Part shown: positions 19,728-28,765 of the stretch, in pieces
Layout: each line of letters starts with the position of its first letter
How positions within the stretch are numbered: position 1 is the stretch's first letter
The notes under the pieces: model-generated
Told to the model about the DNA's origin: nothing
The model's database searches: none
The model's input: only the letters and a program-made list of their open reading frames with translations
Assembly (NCBI GenBank): GCA_902547535.1
Contig: CACCOB010000002.1
Span: forward strand, 1 to 64,000
Origin: an uncultured Pelagibacteraceae bacterium
GTDB taxonomy: Bacteria > Pseudomonadota > Alphaproteobacteria > Pelagibacterales > Pelagibacteraceae
DNA length: 64,000 nucleotides
Direction: 5' to 3'
Program-made: the position numbers and the translations under genes

Positions 19728-20471
19728 TCATAAATGATTTAAATTTTCTTTATTTATTTTTTTTTTTGATAAGAGATGTTTTTCAATGAAGCAATAGATT
19801 AAGGTAAAAATATATTTTGAGCTTAATTCTTTTATTTTAAATTTTGCTTCCCCATCTTTTCTGTTTGTCCAATTAATAGGCGTTATTTTATACTCATAAT
19901 TTCTACTTATTACTTTTAGCGGCATTTCTAAAAAAATATTAAAATTTTCTGATACTAACGGTTTTAAATCTTTTAAGCATTCCAATTTATAAATTTTGAA
20001 AGCATTTGTAAAATCATTATAATTAGAGAAAAAAATTATTTTAACAAAATAATTGAAAACTCTATTTAATATTAATTTTGATTTTGGATAATCAAATACT
20101 TTTGAACCCGAAATAAATCTTGATCCAAGAACAGCATCTAAATTATCTTTTATTAATATTTCATAATACTTATTTAAATCATTAACATCATCAGACATAT
20201 CTGCCATAAAGAAACAAATATTTTTTTTTGATGCTTCATTAATTCCTTTATTTATGGCCCCACCAAGTCCTTTTGAATTGTTTTTAAAATATTTCAAATT
20301 ATTTATTTTTTCAGATAATCTTTTTGTAATTTCTGGAGTTAAATCACTACTAAAGTCATCAATTATAAGTATTTCATATTCATTTACTTTAATATTTTTT
20401 ATAATTTCATTAACAGTCTTTTCTAAACCATTTTCTTCATTTCTACATGGGATTATTATTGAAAGTGACAT
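19728..20471 (-). CDS. glycosyltransferase family 2 (dolichyl-phosphate mannose synthase-like)
   Basis: 'SIIIPCRNEENGLEKTVNEI', 'IIDDFSSD', 'MADMSDD', 'LGSRFI'. Confidence 0.82.
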   Translation of the reverse strand: MSLSIIIPCRNEENGLEKTVNEIIKNIKVNEYEILIIDDFSSDLTPEITKRLSEKINNLKYFKNNSKGLGGAINKGINEASKKNICFFMADMSDDVNDLNKYYEILIKDNLDAVLGSRFISGSKVFDYPKSKLILNRVFNYFVKIIFFSNYNDFTNAFKIYKLECLKDLKPLVSENFNIFLEMPLKVISRNYEYKITPINWTNRKDGEAKFKIKELSSKYIFTLIYCFIEKHLLSKKKINKENLNHL

Positions 20472-20574
20472 AAACTTAAAAAATAAACAAAATATTATAC
20501 ATATTATGTATACTTTTTTTTTAAATTACTTAAAAGATTTATAATTTTTTAAATAATAATTAACATTAAATAAA

Positions 20575-21594
20575 ATGAAAATATTAATAACAGGAGGCTG
20601 TGGATTTGTTGGATCAAATCTAGCAATTTTTTTAAAAAAAAAAGGTTTTAATGTATTTTCTCTCGATAATCTTTTTAGAAAAGGCTCAAAATTTAATCTA
20701 TCAAGAATTAAAAAACTAAAAATTAAAAATTTTAAAATTGATGTCTCAAATCACATTTCAGTAAAGAAACTACCTAAATTTGATTTAATAATAGATTGTT
20801 GCGCAGAAGCATCTGTTGAGTCATCTCATAAAGAGATTTCAAGGGTTTTTGATACAAATTTAATAGGAACAAAAAATTTATTAATAAAATGTTCTTCTGA
20901 TAAGAGTAATATAATTTTTATATCTTCGAGTAGAGTGTATTCACTCAAAGATTTAAATAATTTAACAAATAGAGAAATAAAATATCCATTAAAATTAAAA
21001 AAAGAAATTGACCATAATGTTAATACCTTGTCCCCCAAAACTCTTTATGGCTTTACTAAATATGCTTCAGAAGAATTAATAAAAGAATTTTCGTATTTAT
21101 ATAATTTTAAATATCTTATAAACAGATGTGGTGTAATTTCTGGTCCTTGGCAATTTGGAAAAGTTGACCAAGGTTTTTTTAGTTTATTCATTTGGAGAGC
21201 TTTAAATAAAAAAATTATTAAACTTATAGGATTTGGAGGAAATGGACATCAGGTTAGAGATGTTTTACATATTTATGATCTATGTGATTTAATTTATTCA
21301 CAAATAAGAAAAATGAGCAAAATCAACAATCAATTATTTACTGTGGGGGGAGGACTCAAAAATTCGATAAGTCTTACTCAATTAGTAAAAATGTGTGAAG
21401 ATAAATTTAATATAAAAATAAAAATTAAAAAAATAAAACAGACTTCAAAATATGATATTCCTTATTTTGTAACTTCAAATAAAAAAGTAAATAAATTCTA
21501 CAGTTGGAAACCAAAAAGAAATTTGGAAATTATTTTTGATGATATATACATTTGGATGAATAAATACAAAATAAAACTAAAAAAATATTTATAA
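20575..21594 (+). CDS. NAD-dependent epimerase, CDP-paratose 2-epimerase-like
   Basis: 'ITGGCGFVGSNLA', 'YGFTK', 'RCGVISGPWQFGKVDQGFFSLF', 'GFGGNGHQVRDVLHIYDL'. Confidence 0.75.
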   Translation: MKILITGGCGFVGSNLAIFLKKKGFNVFSLDNLFRKGSKFNLSRIKKLKIKNFKIDVSNHISVKKLPKFDLIIDCCAEASVESSHKEISRVFDTNLIGTKNLLIKCSSDKSNIIFISSSRVYSLKDLNNLTNREIKYPLKLKKEIDHNVNTLSPKTLYGFTKYASEELIKEFSYLYNFKYLINRCGVISGPWQFGKVDQGFFSLFIWRALNKKIIKLIGFGGNGHQVRDVLHIYDLCDLIYSQIRKMSKINNQLFTVGGGLKNSISLTQLVKMCEDKFNIKIKIKKIKQTSKYDIPYFVTSNKKVNKFYSWKPKRNLEIIFDDIYIWMNKYKIKLKKYL

Positions 21595-21595
21595 T

Positions 21596-22645
21596 ATGTC
21601 TATTGTTTTAATTACTGGTTCGTGTGGCTTGGTAGGATCTGAAGCAGTTAAATTTTTTATTGAAAAAGGATTTGATGTGTATGGAATCGATAATAATAGT
21701 AGGAAATATTTTTTTGGTGAGGATGGTAATATCGTTAGTACAAAAAAAAATTTAAAAAAATTTAAAAAATATAAGCATTTTAATTTAGATATTAATTCTT
21801 CAAAAGTTTTAAATATATTTAAAAAATATAATAGAAATATTAAACTAATAATTCATTGTGCTGCACAACCCTCTCATGATTGGGCATATAAAGAACCTTT
21901 AAAAGATTTTTTTGTTAATTCTCTTGCTACTTTGAAATTATTGGAAAATACAAAAAACTTTTGCAAAGATTCAAATTTTATTTTTTTATCTACAAATAAA
22001 GTATATGGCGACAGTCCAAATAGGCTTAAGATAATTGAAAAAAGCCTACGATATGACCTTAAGATAAATGATAAATTATATAAAGGTATTAAAGAATATT
22101 TTCCTATTGATAATTCAACACATAGCCTTTTTGGTTGTTCAAAAGCCTATGCCGATTTAATAACTCAAGAATATGGAAAAAATTTAGGGATTAAAACCAC
22201 AATATTCAGGGCTGGTTGTATTACAGGTGTAAATCATAAAGGTGCAAAACTTCATGGCTTTTTGTCTTACTTAGTTAAATCTTGTATAAGTAACAAATCT
22301 TATGATTGTATTGGTTATAAAGGTAAGCAGGTTAGAGATAATATTCATAGCTATGATCTAGTTAATGCGTTCTGGGAAGTTTTTAAAAAGCCAAATTATG
22401 GGGAAGTTTTTAATATTGGAGGTAGTAGATATTCAAATTGCTCAATTCTAGAAGCTATTAAAATATTAGAAAAAAAAACGAATCTAAAGATAAAACTGAA
22501 ATTTATTAAATCACCAAGGGTAGGAGATCATCAATGGTATATATCTGACATTGGTAAATTTAAAAAAACATACCCCAAGTGGAAATTAAAATATAATTCA
22601 GAAAAAATAATTGATGAACTTATTGAAATCAATTCTTCCATTTAA
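21596..22645 (+). CDS. NAD-dependent epimerase-like SDR, CDP-paratose/tyvelose epimerase-like
   Basis: 'ITGSCGLVGSEAVKFF', 'RAGCITGVNHKGAKLHGFLSYL', 'GYKGKQVRDNIHSYDL'. Confidence 0.75.
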   Translation: MSIVLITGSCGLVGSEAVKFFIEKGFDVYGIDNNSRKYFFGEDGNIVSTKKNLKKFKKYKHFNLDINSSKVLNIFKKYNRNIKLIIHCAAQPSHDWAYKEPLKDFFVNSLATLKLLENTKNFCKDSNFIFLSTNKVYGDSPNRLKIIEKSLRYDLKINDKLYKGIKEYFPIDNSTHSLFGCSKAYADLITQEYGKNLGIKTTIFRAGCITGVNHKGAKLHGFLSYLVKSCISNKSYDCIGYKGKQVRDNIHSYDLVNAFWEVFKKPNYGEVFNIGGSRYSNCSILEAIKILEKKTNLKIKLKFIKSPRVGDHQWYISDIGKFKKTYPKWKLKYNSEKIIDELIEINSSI

Positions 22646-23771
22646 AATATTTATTTAAAAATACATAAAATCCAATACCAGCTATTGGAGTAATAAATAT
22701 ATATGCATGAGTAACAAATCTTTGATTACCATCAAGTATATACGGAAGTACTAGAAGAAAAGGTGCAATAAAGTTTAAAATATAAATTAAATTGTTTATA
22801 TTTTTTTTAAATCCATAGATTAAAAATACATAGTAAAATACAAGCATTGTTTTTGACAATATTTGATACTGTATCGACCAATTAGGAGATATCCAAAAAA
22901 TTCCATATAAAAATCTTTTGCTGTATAATTCTAACGAATAATCTAAGTCGCTAAAAATCATACATAAATGATTTTTAATTGAATTCATTTCTGTATAACT
23001 GCATTTCAAAAGAACTTCATTACTTAATGTGCTTAATACAGCTCCTTGTCTAACTATATCGTAACCCATTGCGGATTCTTTAAATAAAATAAATCCTGAG
23101 GATGTGCTTTCATTTAGTAAAGACAAATGATTAATTGTCAAAAGGATTGTTGAAAATATTATTAAAATCAATATCAATTTATTTGATCTTTTGTAAATTT
23201 TAAAAATAAAAAAAGAACTAAGTATTAGATAATTTAAAATTAACTTTGCATCATTCTTAAGAAGTAATATTAAAACTATAAATGTGAAAATTATTTTGTT
23301 ATCCTTAGAAATTAATAAACTTAAACTTAATAAACTTAAAGCAATAGTAATAATTAAAGGGTTTGCAGCATGACACCATTTAAAAAAAATTGGGTTTAAA
23401 ATAATCAAAAACCAGCAAATATATGCAATTTTTATGTTATAGGTTTTTGATAAAATTTTGAAAAAGTAAATACTTATTATATGCAACATTAAAAATTGGA
23501 CGATTGGAAGAAGGTATATAATATTGAGTTTCTTAAAAAGCCCAACAAAGAAATAATATAATGGAAATGAATTAAAGTACTGGCTATTAATCATTTCTAA
23601 TAAGTTATTTGGTCTTAAGTATCTATCACCATCCCATGGCATAAGAGGACCATTTATTGCTTCTGGGAATTTATATAAATTGTATTTATATGTTAGAAAT
23701 AATATTATTGAACTTAATAAAATAATAAAAAAGTTTGTGTTGGAGTATTTTTCAATTAATTTAATTTGCAT
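22629..23771 (-). CDS. multi-pass membrane protein, putative GT-C-like
   Basis: Hydrophobic; 'GPLMPWDGDRYLRPNN' near N-terminus; 17-nt convergent overlap with preceding gene. Confidence 0.55.
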   Translation of the reverse strand: MQIKLIEKYSNTNFFIILLSSIILFLTYKYNLYKFPEAINGPLMPWDGDRYLRPNNLLEMINSQYFNSFPLYYFFVGLFKKLNIIYLLPIVQFLMLHIISIYFFKILSKTYNIKIAYICWFLIILNPIFFKWCHAANPLIITIALSLLSLSLLISKDNKIIFTFIVLILLLKNDAKLILNYLILSSFFIFKIYKRSNKLILILIIFSTILLTINHLSLLNESTSSGFILFKESAMGYDIVRQGAVLSTLSNEVLLKCSYTEMNSIKNHLCMIFSDLDYSLELYSKRFLYGIFWISPNWSIQYQILSKTMLVFYYVFLIYGFKKNINNLIYILNFIAPFLLVLPYILDGNQRFVTHAYIFITPIAGIGFYVFLNKYFKWKN

Positions 23772-23789
23772 AGTTAAATAAAATTTCTC

Positions 23790-24524
23790 ATGAGCAAAAT
23801 ATTAATTTTTATACCTTGTTACAATGTAGAAAGAAAAATTAAAAAAGTTTTTCATAAATTACCAAGTAAAGTTTTGAAAAATGATAAAATTAAGCTTTTA
23901 TTCATAGATGATAATTCAAAAGATAATACACTTAAAATAATAAAAAAAATCAAAAAAAATTATAAAAAAAAAATCCAAATATTGTCTAATTCAAAAAATT
24001 ATGGTTATGGATACGTACAAAAAACTGCATTTCAATATTCTATAAAAAATAATTTTGATATTGTATTAATGTTACATGGTGATAATCAATATCCTGCAGA
24101 TAAAGTTATAAAAATTTTAGATCAATTTAGAATAAAAAAAAATAATGCAGTATTTGGAACAAGAATGCATAGTATAACATCTGCTTTCAAGGGTGGTATG
24201 CCTATGTATAAGATTATAGGCAATAAACTTTTAACATTTCTTCAAAATTTTATATTAGGATCAAAAATGAGTGAATTTCACTCAGGTTTTAGAGCATACA
24301 GAGTAAATAGCTTAAAAAAAATAAAATTTCAAAATAATTCTAATAAATTCCATTTCGATACAGAAATAATTATTCAATTTATAAAAAAAGGTTACCAAAT
24401 TAAAGAGGTTCCAATGCCAACTTATTATGGAGATGAAGTTTCACATTTAAAATCGATACCATATGGCCTAAATATTATTAAGAGCACTCTAAAGTATAAG
24501 TTTTCAAAAAAATCGTATGATTAA
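23790..24524 (+). CDS. glycosyltransferase family 2
   Basis: 'IFIPCYNVERKIKKVF', 'LFIDDNSKDNT', 'LMLHGDNQY', 'FGTRM', 'EFHSGFRAYR'. Confidence 0.87.
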   Translation: MSKILIFIPCYNVERKIKKVFHKLPSKVLKNDKIKLLFIDDNSKDNTLKIIKKIKKNYKKKIQILSNSKNYGYGYVQKTAFQYSIKNNFDIVLMLHGDNQYPADKVIKILDQFRIKKNNAVFGTRMHSITSAFKGGMPMYKIIGNKLLTFLQNFILGSKMSEFHSGFRAYRVNSLKKIKFQNNSNKFHFDTEIIIQFIKKGYQIKEVPMPTYYGDEVSHLKSIPYGLNIIKSTLKYKFSKKSYD

Positions 24525-25908
24525 TAAAATTAGATTACAGCCTTGTCCTGGTTCATTTAGAGATCCAAGTAATCAAGTTTATATTTTAAAAGATAGAGTC
24601 TTAAGAAAAATTATTGAAAAAGATAAAAAAAAATATTTAGATTTTTTTAATTCTAATTTTTATAAAAAAATAAGTGAAAGAATTGTCTATACTGAAATTG
24701 ATAATTCAATTTCTAATAAATATATATTACAAAACAACAATGATTTATTTTTTTCTCACGAGAAAATTAATTTTATCTCTTATCCATTTGAGTGGCCTTT
24801 TTTCCTCTATAAAAAAGCAGCTATTTTTCATTTAGAGCTACTTATAGATTGTTTAGAAAATAATTACATTTTAAGTGATAGTTCCCCATACAATATACAA
24901 TTCAACAAAGGTTTGGAACCAAAGTTTATTGATTTTGGATCTTTCATTCCATATGAGTTAAACAGTCCATGGCTAGGATATAAACAGTTTTGTGAACAAT
25001 TTTTGTCACCTCTATTAATTGAAAATTATTCAAAATTAAATTTCCAAAAATTAATAAGAAATAATTTAGAGGGAATTGATCTTATTTCTACTTCAAAAAT
25101 TTTGCCAAAAAAAACATTTTTAAACTATAAAATTTTTGCAAATATTCATTTTCATTCTTATCTTATAAATAAAATTGATTCTAAATCTGATCAAAAAAAT
25201 AAAAATCTTAAGTTCAAAAAGGAAAATATTATTTCATTATTGAAATCGCTTAAAGATTTAATAAGTAGTTTGAAATCGTTCAAAAAAAGCTATTGGGGAG
25301 GTTATAAAAGTGAAGATAGTTATTCAAATGAAGGTCAAAGTGAAAAAGAAAACATTTTAGCCAATTATATTCAGAATTCGAAGCCTAATAATATACTAGA
25401 TTTAGGCTGTAATAATGGAAAATTTTCTGAAATAGCGCTTAAAAATGGGGCAAATTTTGTTGTTGGAACAGACAACGATTTTGGTAGTTTAGAAAAGTCT
25501 TGCTTATTAGCACAGCAAAAAAATCTAAACTTTTTGCCATTATATATGGATTTAACTGAACCTACGCCAAATATAGGTTTTCAAAATTTAGAAAGAGAGT
25601 CATTTTTAAAAAGGTCAGAAATATTTGATGGACTTATCGCTTTTGCACTTATTCACCATCTTTGTTTGTCCAAAAATATACCTTTAAAAAAAGTAATTTT
25701 GTTTATTTTGTCACTTGCAAATTCAGGTATTATAGAATTTGTCCCTATCGAGGATCCTCAATGTAATAATCTAATGTTTAATAAAAAAGTTAAACATGAA
25801 GATTATAATTTAGAAAATTTTGAATTAATTTTAAAAAATAATACAAAGACTTTTAAAAAGCTCGAATTGCCAAATAGTTTGAGAGTATTGTATATCTATG
25901 AAATATAA
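24517..25908 (+). CDS. kinase-like N-terminal domain fused to SAM-dependent methyltransferase (NoeA-like family)
   Basis: 'ILSDSSPYNIQFNKGLEPKFIDFGSF' (kinase-like D-x4-N-x12-DFG) then 'NILDLGCNNGKFSEIALKNGANFVVGTDND' (SAM motif I). Confidence 0.72.
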   Translation: MINKIRLQPCPGSFRDPSNQVYILKDRVLRKIIEKDKKKYLDFFNSNFYKKISERIVYTEIDNSISNKYILQNNNDLFFSHEKINFISYPFEWPFFLYKKAAIFHLELLIDCLENNYILSDSSPYNIQFNKGLEPKFIDFGSFIPYELNSPWLGYKQFCEQFLSPLLIENYSKLNFQKLIRNNLEGIDLISTSKILPKKTFLNYKIFANIHFHSYLINKIDSKSDQKNKNLKFKKENIISLLKSLKDLISSLKSFKKSYWGGYKSEDSYSNEGQSEKENILANYIQNSKPNNILDLGCNNGKFSEIALKNGANFVVGTDNDFGSLEKSCLLAQQKNLNFLPLYMDLTEPTPNIGFQNLERESFLKRSEIFDGLIAFALIHHLCLSKNIPLKKVILFILSLANSGIIEFVPIEDPQCNNLMFNKKVKHEDYNLENFELILKNNTKTFKKLELPNSLRVLYIYEI

Positions 25909-27259
25909 AATATTAGATTACTTGCCCCTTTTATTGCTATTTATCGCACCTGTAATATTTTTAACAATAAAAAACTTTAATAATTCTTATCCTTTAAATT
26001 TTATATCAACATTAATAGCCCTAATTATTGTAAGTATTTTAATTTTCTTTTTCTTTAAAATATTATTAAAAAAAAAAAAATATATAAAGGTCCTTTATTT
26101 TTTATATCTTTTCTGGTTTTTTCAATTTTATATTAATACGACTAATTTAAATTTTTTAAGTTTATCTGATTTTAGTCAAAAAATAATAATATTAATCATA
26201 ATAATAATTATTTCATCTTTATTAAGTTTTTTCTTAAATCAATATATAAAAAATTTTATAATTATTTTTATATTTTTAAATTTCATTTATCTATTAAGTG
26301 ATTTACTTATACCAAAGAACTTTGAAAAAAGTGATTATTTAAATTCTTCTGAAATTCTAGATTTAAAATTTAAAAATAAAGAAAATATTTATTTTATAAT
26401 TTTAGATCAGATGACCTCTAAAAAATTATATTTAGAAAAATATGCATTAGATATCTCAACAAATTTAAATAATTTTCAAAAAAAAGGTTACAAATATATT
26501 GATAATACTCAAACTGATAATTTAGAGTCCACAAAAGTTATTTCTAGTATTTTTAACTTAAATAAAGATGTTTCATCAAAAGAAAGAAATTTATTTTTGA
26601 GTGAAAATTCAAATAGTCATGAATTACTATTTTTATTAAAGAATAATGGTTATAAAATATGGTACCTTGATAACGATATGGTCAAATGTCCAGTACATGA
26701 GTTAATAAACTGTATAAACAAGGGCTCATCTAGCCTCATCAATTCTCCAATTTATCATTTATTCTCAGTTTCAATATTTAATAAAGTGTATAAGTACCTC
26801 ATCCATGAGTATTTCGTTTCATTCAAAAAAGATAAATTGTATGCACATACTGAAATTGATAAATTTTTAAAATTCTTAAAGAACAATCAAAAATTAATAA
26901 TCAATAAAAAAAACTTTATTTTTATTCATAATCTAGGACCTCATCACCCTTATAGAGATAGAAATTGTAAACTGATTTCGTTCGATTATAAAATGAGTGA
27001 TGACGAAATTAATGATTATAGATCTTCAACATTATGTGTTTTAAAAAAGGTTGAAAAATTTGTTAGTCACATTGAGAAATATGATAATGATGCAACAATA
27101 ATTATTCAAGGGGATCATGGATTTAGTATAGATAACAATATTAAAAAGCGTGATAAGGATATTTTTAACTTGGTAAAAATTCCTAATAATTGTAATTTGA
27201 GTTTAAAACCTATAACAAATAATATAAATATTTTTAAAAATATACTTAACTGTATTTAA
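25898..27259 (+). CDS. membrane-anchored alkaline phosphatase/sulfatase-superfamily protein
   Basis: N-terminal TM segments; 'ENIYFIILDQMTS', 'FIHNLGPHHPYRDRNC', 'IIIQGDHGFS'. Confidence 0.72.
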   Translation: MKYKILDYLPLLLLFIAPVIFLTIKNFNNSYPLNFISTLIALIIVSILIFFFFKILLKKKKYIKVLYFLYLFWFFQFYINTTNLNFLSLSDFSQKIIILIIIIIISSLLSFFLNQYIKNFIIIFIFLNFIYLLSDLLIPKNFEKSDYLNSSEILDLKFKNKENIYFIILDQMTSKKLYLEKYALDISTNLNNFQKKGYKYIDNTQTDNLESTKVISSIFNLNKDVSSKERNLFLSENSNSHELLFLLKNNGYKIWYLDNDMVKCPVHELINCINKGSSSLINSPIYHLFSVSIFNKVYKYLIHEYFVSFKKDKLYAHTEIDKFLKFLKNNQKLIINKKNFIFIHNLGPHHPYRDRNCKLISFDYKMSDDEINDYRSSTLCVLKKVEKFVSHIEKYDNDATIIIQGDHGFSIDNNIKKRDKDIFNLVKIPNNCNLSLKPITNNINIFKNILNCI

Positions 27260-27263
27260 AACA

Positions 27264-27452
27264 ATGAAATTCTTACTTTTATTTATTATATTTTTTTCAT
27301 TTACTACTTATAGCCAAGCTTATGTAGATCCTGGATCAGCTAGTATAATTATACAGGCTATAATAGGATTTATTGCAGGAGCGTTAGCAACAATAAAATT
27401 ATGGTGGAAAAAATTTATTAGTTTGTTTTCAAAAAAAACCAAAAAAAATTGA
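27264..27452 (+). CDS. small exported/membrane protein, YVDPGS motif
   Basis: 62 aa; signal-like N-terminus, 'AYVDPGSASIIIQAIIGFIAGALATIKLWWKK'; 4-nt overlap with next gene. Confidence 0.65.
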   Translation: MKFLLLFIIFFSFTTYSQAYVDPGSASIIIQAIIGFIAGALATIKLWWKKFISLFSKKTKKN

Positions 27453-28453
27453 TGCATATATTCATAACAGGCATAGCTGGTTTTTTAGGTTCTAATTTAG
27501 CGAATTTTTATTTAAACAAAAAATTTAAAGTCTCAGGTTGTGATAATTTAGTCGGTGGTGATAGAGAATTTGTAAATCCTAAAGCTATATTTTATCAAGG
27601 TGATTGTGAAGATTTGGACTTTATGACTAGAGCAACTGCAGGTGCTGATATAATATGCCATGCCGCTGCTTATGCTCATGAAGGTCTTTCAAGTGTCTCT
27701 CCAACCCTCATCTGTAATAATAATGTTACAGGTAGTGTTTCTGTATTTACTGCAGGAATAAGAAATAACGTAAAAAGAATTGTATTTTGCTCGTCAATGG
27801 CTAGGTATGGTGACATAAAAATTCCATTTCATGAAAATGATAAAGTGAATCCAGTAGATCCTTATGGAGTATCAAAAGTTGCAGCCGAAAATATACTTAA
27901 AATTTTATGTAGAACACACAAGGTCGAATACAATATAGCAGTACCTCATAATATTATAGGACCTAATCAAAAGTATGACGACCCATTTAGAAATGTAGCC
28001 TCAATTATGATAAATTTAATGCTTCAAAAAAGAAGACCAATTATTTATGGTGATGGAGAACAAAAAAGATGTTTTTCAGATATCGATGATTGTATTTATT
28101 GTTTAGACAAATTGATTACTGATCCAAAAATAATTTCTCAAACAGTAAATATTGGACCTGATGAGGAGTATATTTCAATTAATGATTTATATAAAATACT
28201 TTCAAACAAACTGCAATTTAATGAGCCACCTATATATACAAATGATAGGCCCAATGAAGTAAAACATGCGACTTGTTCGTCCGAAAAGGCAAGAGAAATC
28301 CTTAAGTATAAAACTACAGTAGATTTATCCAGCTCACTAGATAAATTAATTAAATTTATTAAAAAAGGGGGTATTAAGGAATTTAAATATAATTATATGC
28401 TTGAAATAGAAAATGAAAATACTCCTTTGACTTGGAAGAAAAGACTATTTTAA
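27449..28453 (+). CDS. NAD-dependent epimerase/dehydratase (UDP-glucose 4-epimerase-like)
   Basis: 'ITGIAGFLGSNLANF', 'DPYGVSKVAAENIL', 'PHNIIGPNQKYDDPFRNVASIMI'. Confidence 0.82.
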   Translation: MMHIFITGIAGFLGSNLANFYLNKKFKVSGCDNLVGGDREFVNPKAIFYQGDCEDLDFMTRATAGADIICHAAAYAHEGLSSVSPTLICNNNVTGSVSVFTAGIRNNVKRIVFCSSMARYGDIKIPFHENDKVNPVDPYGVSKVAAENILKILCRTHKVEYNIAVPHNIIGPNQKYDDPFRNVASIMINLMLQKRRPIIYGDGEQKRCFSDIDDCIYCLDKLITDPKIISQTVNIGPDEEYISINDLYKILSNKLQFNEPPIYTNDRPNEVKHATCSSEKAREILKYKTTVDLSSSLDKLIKFIKKGGIKEFKYNYMLEIENENTPLTWKKRLF

Positions 28454-28502
28454 AAAGAAAAAAACTCTTTACCAAAAATATAAAATGTTATAAAAGTCTT
28501 TC

Positions 28503-28618
28503 GCCTGGTGATTATTGCGAAAGGGTAATACCCGATCCCATTCCGAACTCGGAAGTCAAGCCTTTCTGCGCCGATGGTACTTTGTCTTAAGACATGGAAG
28601 AGTAGGACGTTGCCAGGC
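28503..28618 (+). rRNA. rrf: 5S ribosomal RNA
   Basis: Terminal helix GCCTGG (28503-28508)/CCAGGC (28613-28618); conserved 'CCCGATCCCATTCCGAACTCGGAAGTCAAGCC' and 'GAGAGTAGGACGTTGCCAGGC'-like core. No 16S/23S in window. Confidence 0.93.
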
Positions 28619-28626
28619 TATAAATT

Positions 28627-28752
28627 ATGAAAATAGCAAGCTCACTAAAATCCTTAAAAAAAAGAGATCTAAATTCTAAATTAGTTCGTAGAAGAGGAAG
28701 AGTTTATATAATTAATAAAAAAAATCCGAAATTTAAAGCAAGACAAAAATAA
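28627..28752 (+). CDS. rpmJ: 50S ribosomal protein L36 (Cys-less form)
   Basis: Too short for the ORF track; translation [41 protein letters not shown]. Confidence 0.93.
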   Translation: MKIASSLKSLKKRDLNSKLVRRRGRVYIINKKNPKFKARQK

Positions 28753-28765
28753 AAATTTAATACTT

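Noticed and set aside
23308-23341. Short direct repeat AATAAACTTAAACTTAATAAACTTAAA
   Set aside because: Lies in a coding Leu/Ser TM segment; explained by amino-acid composition.
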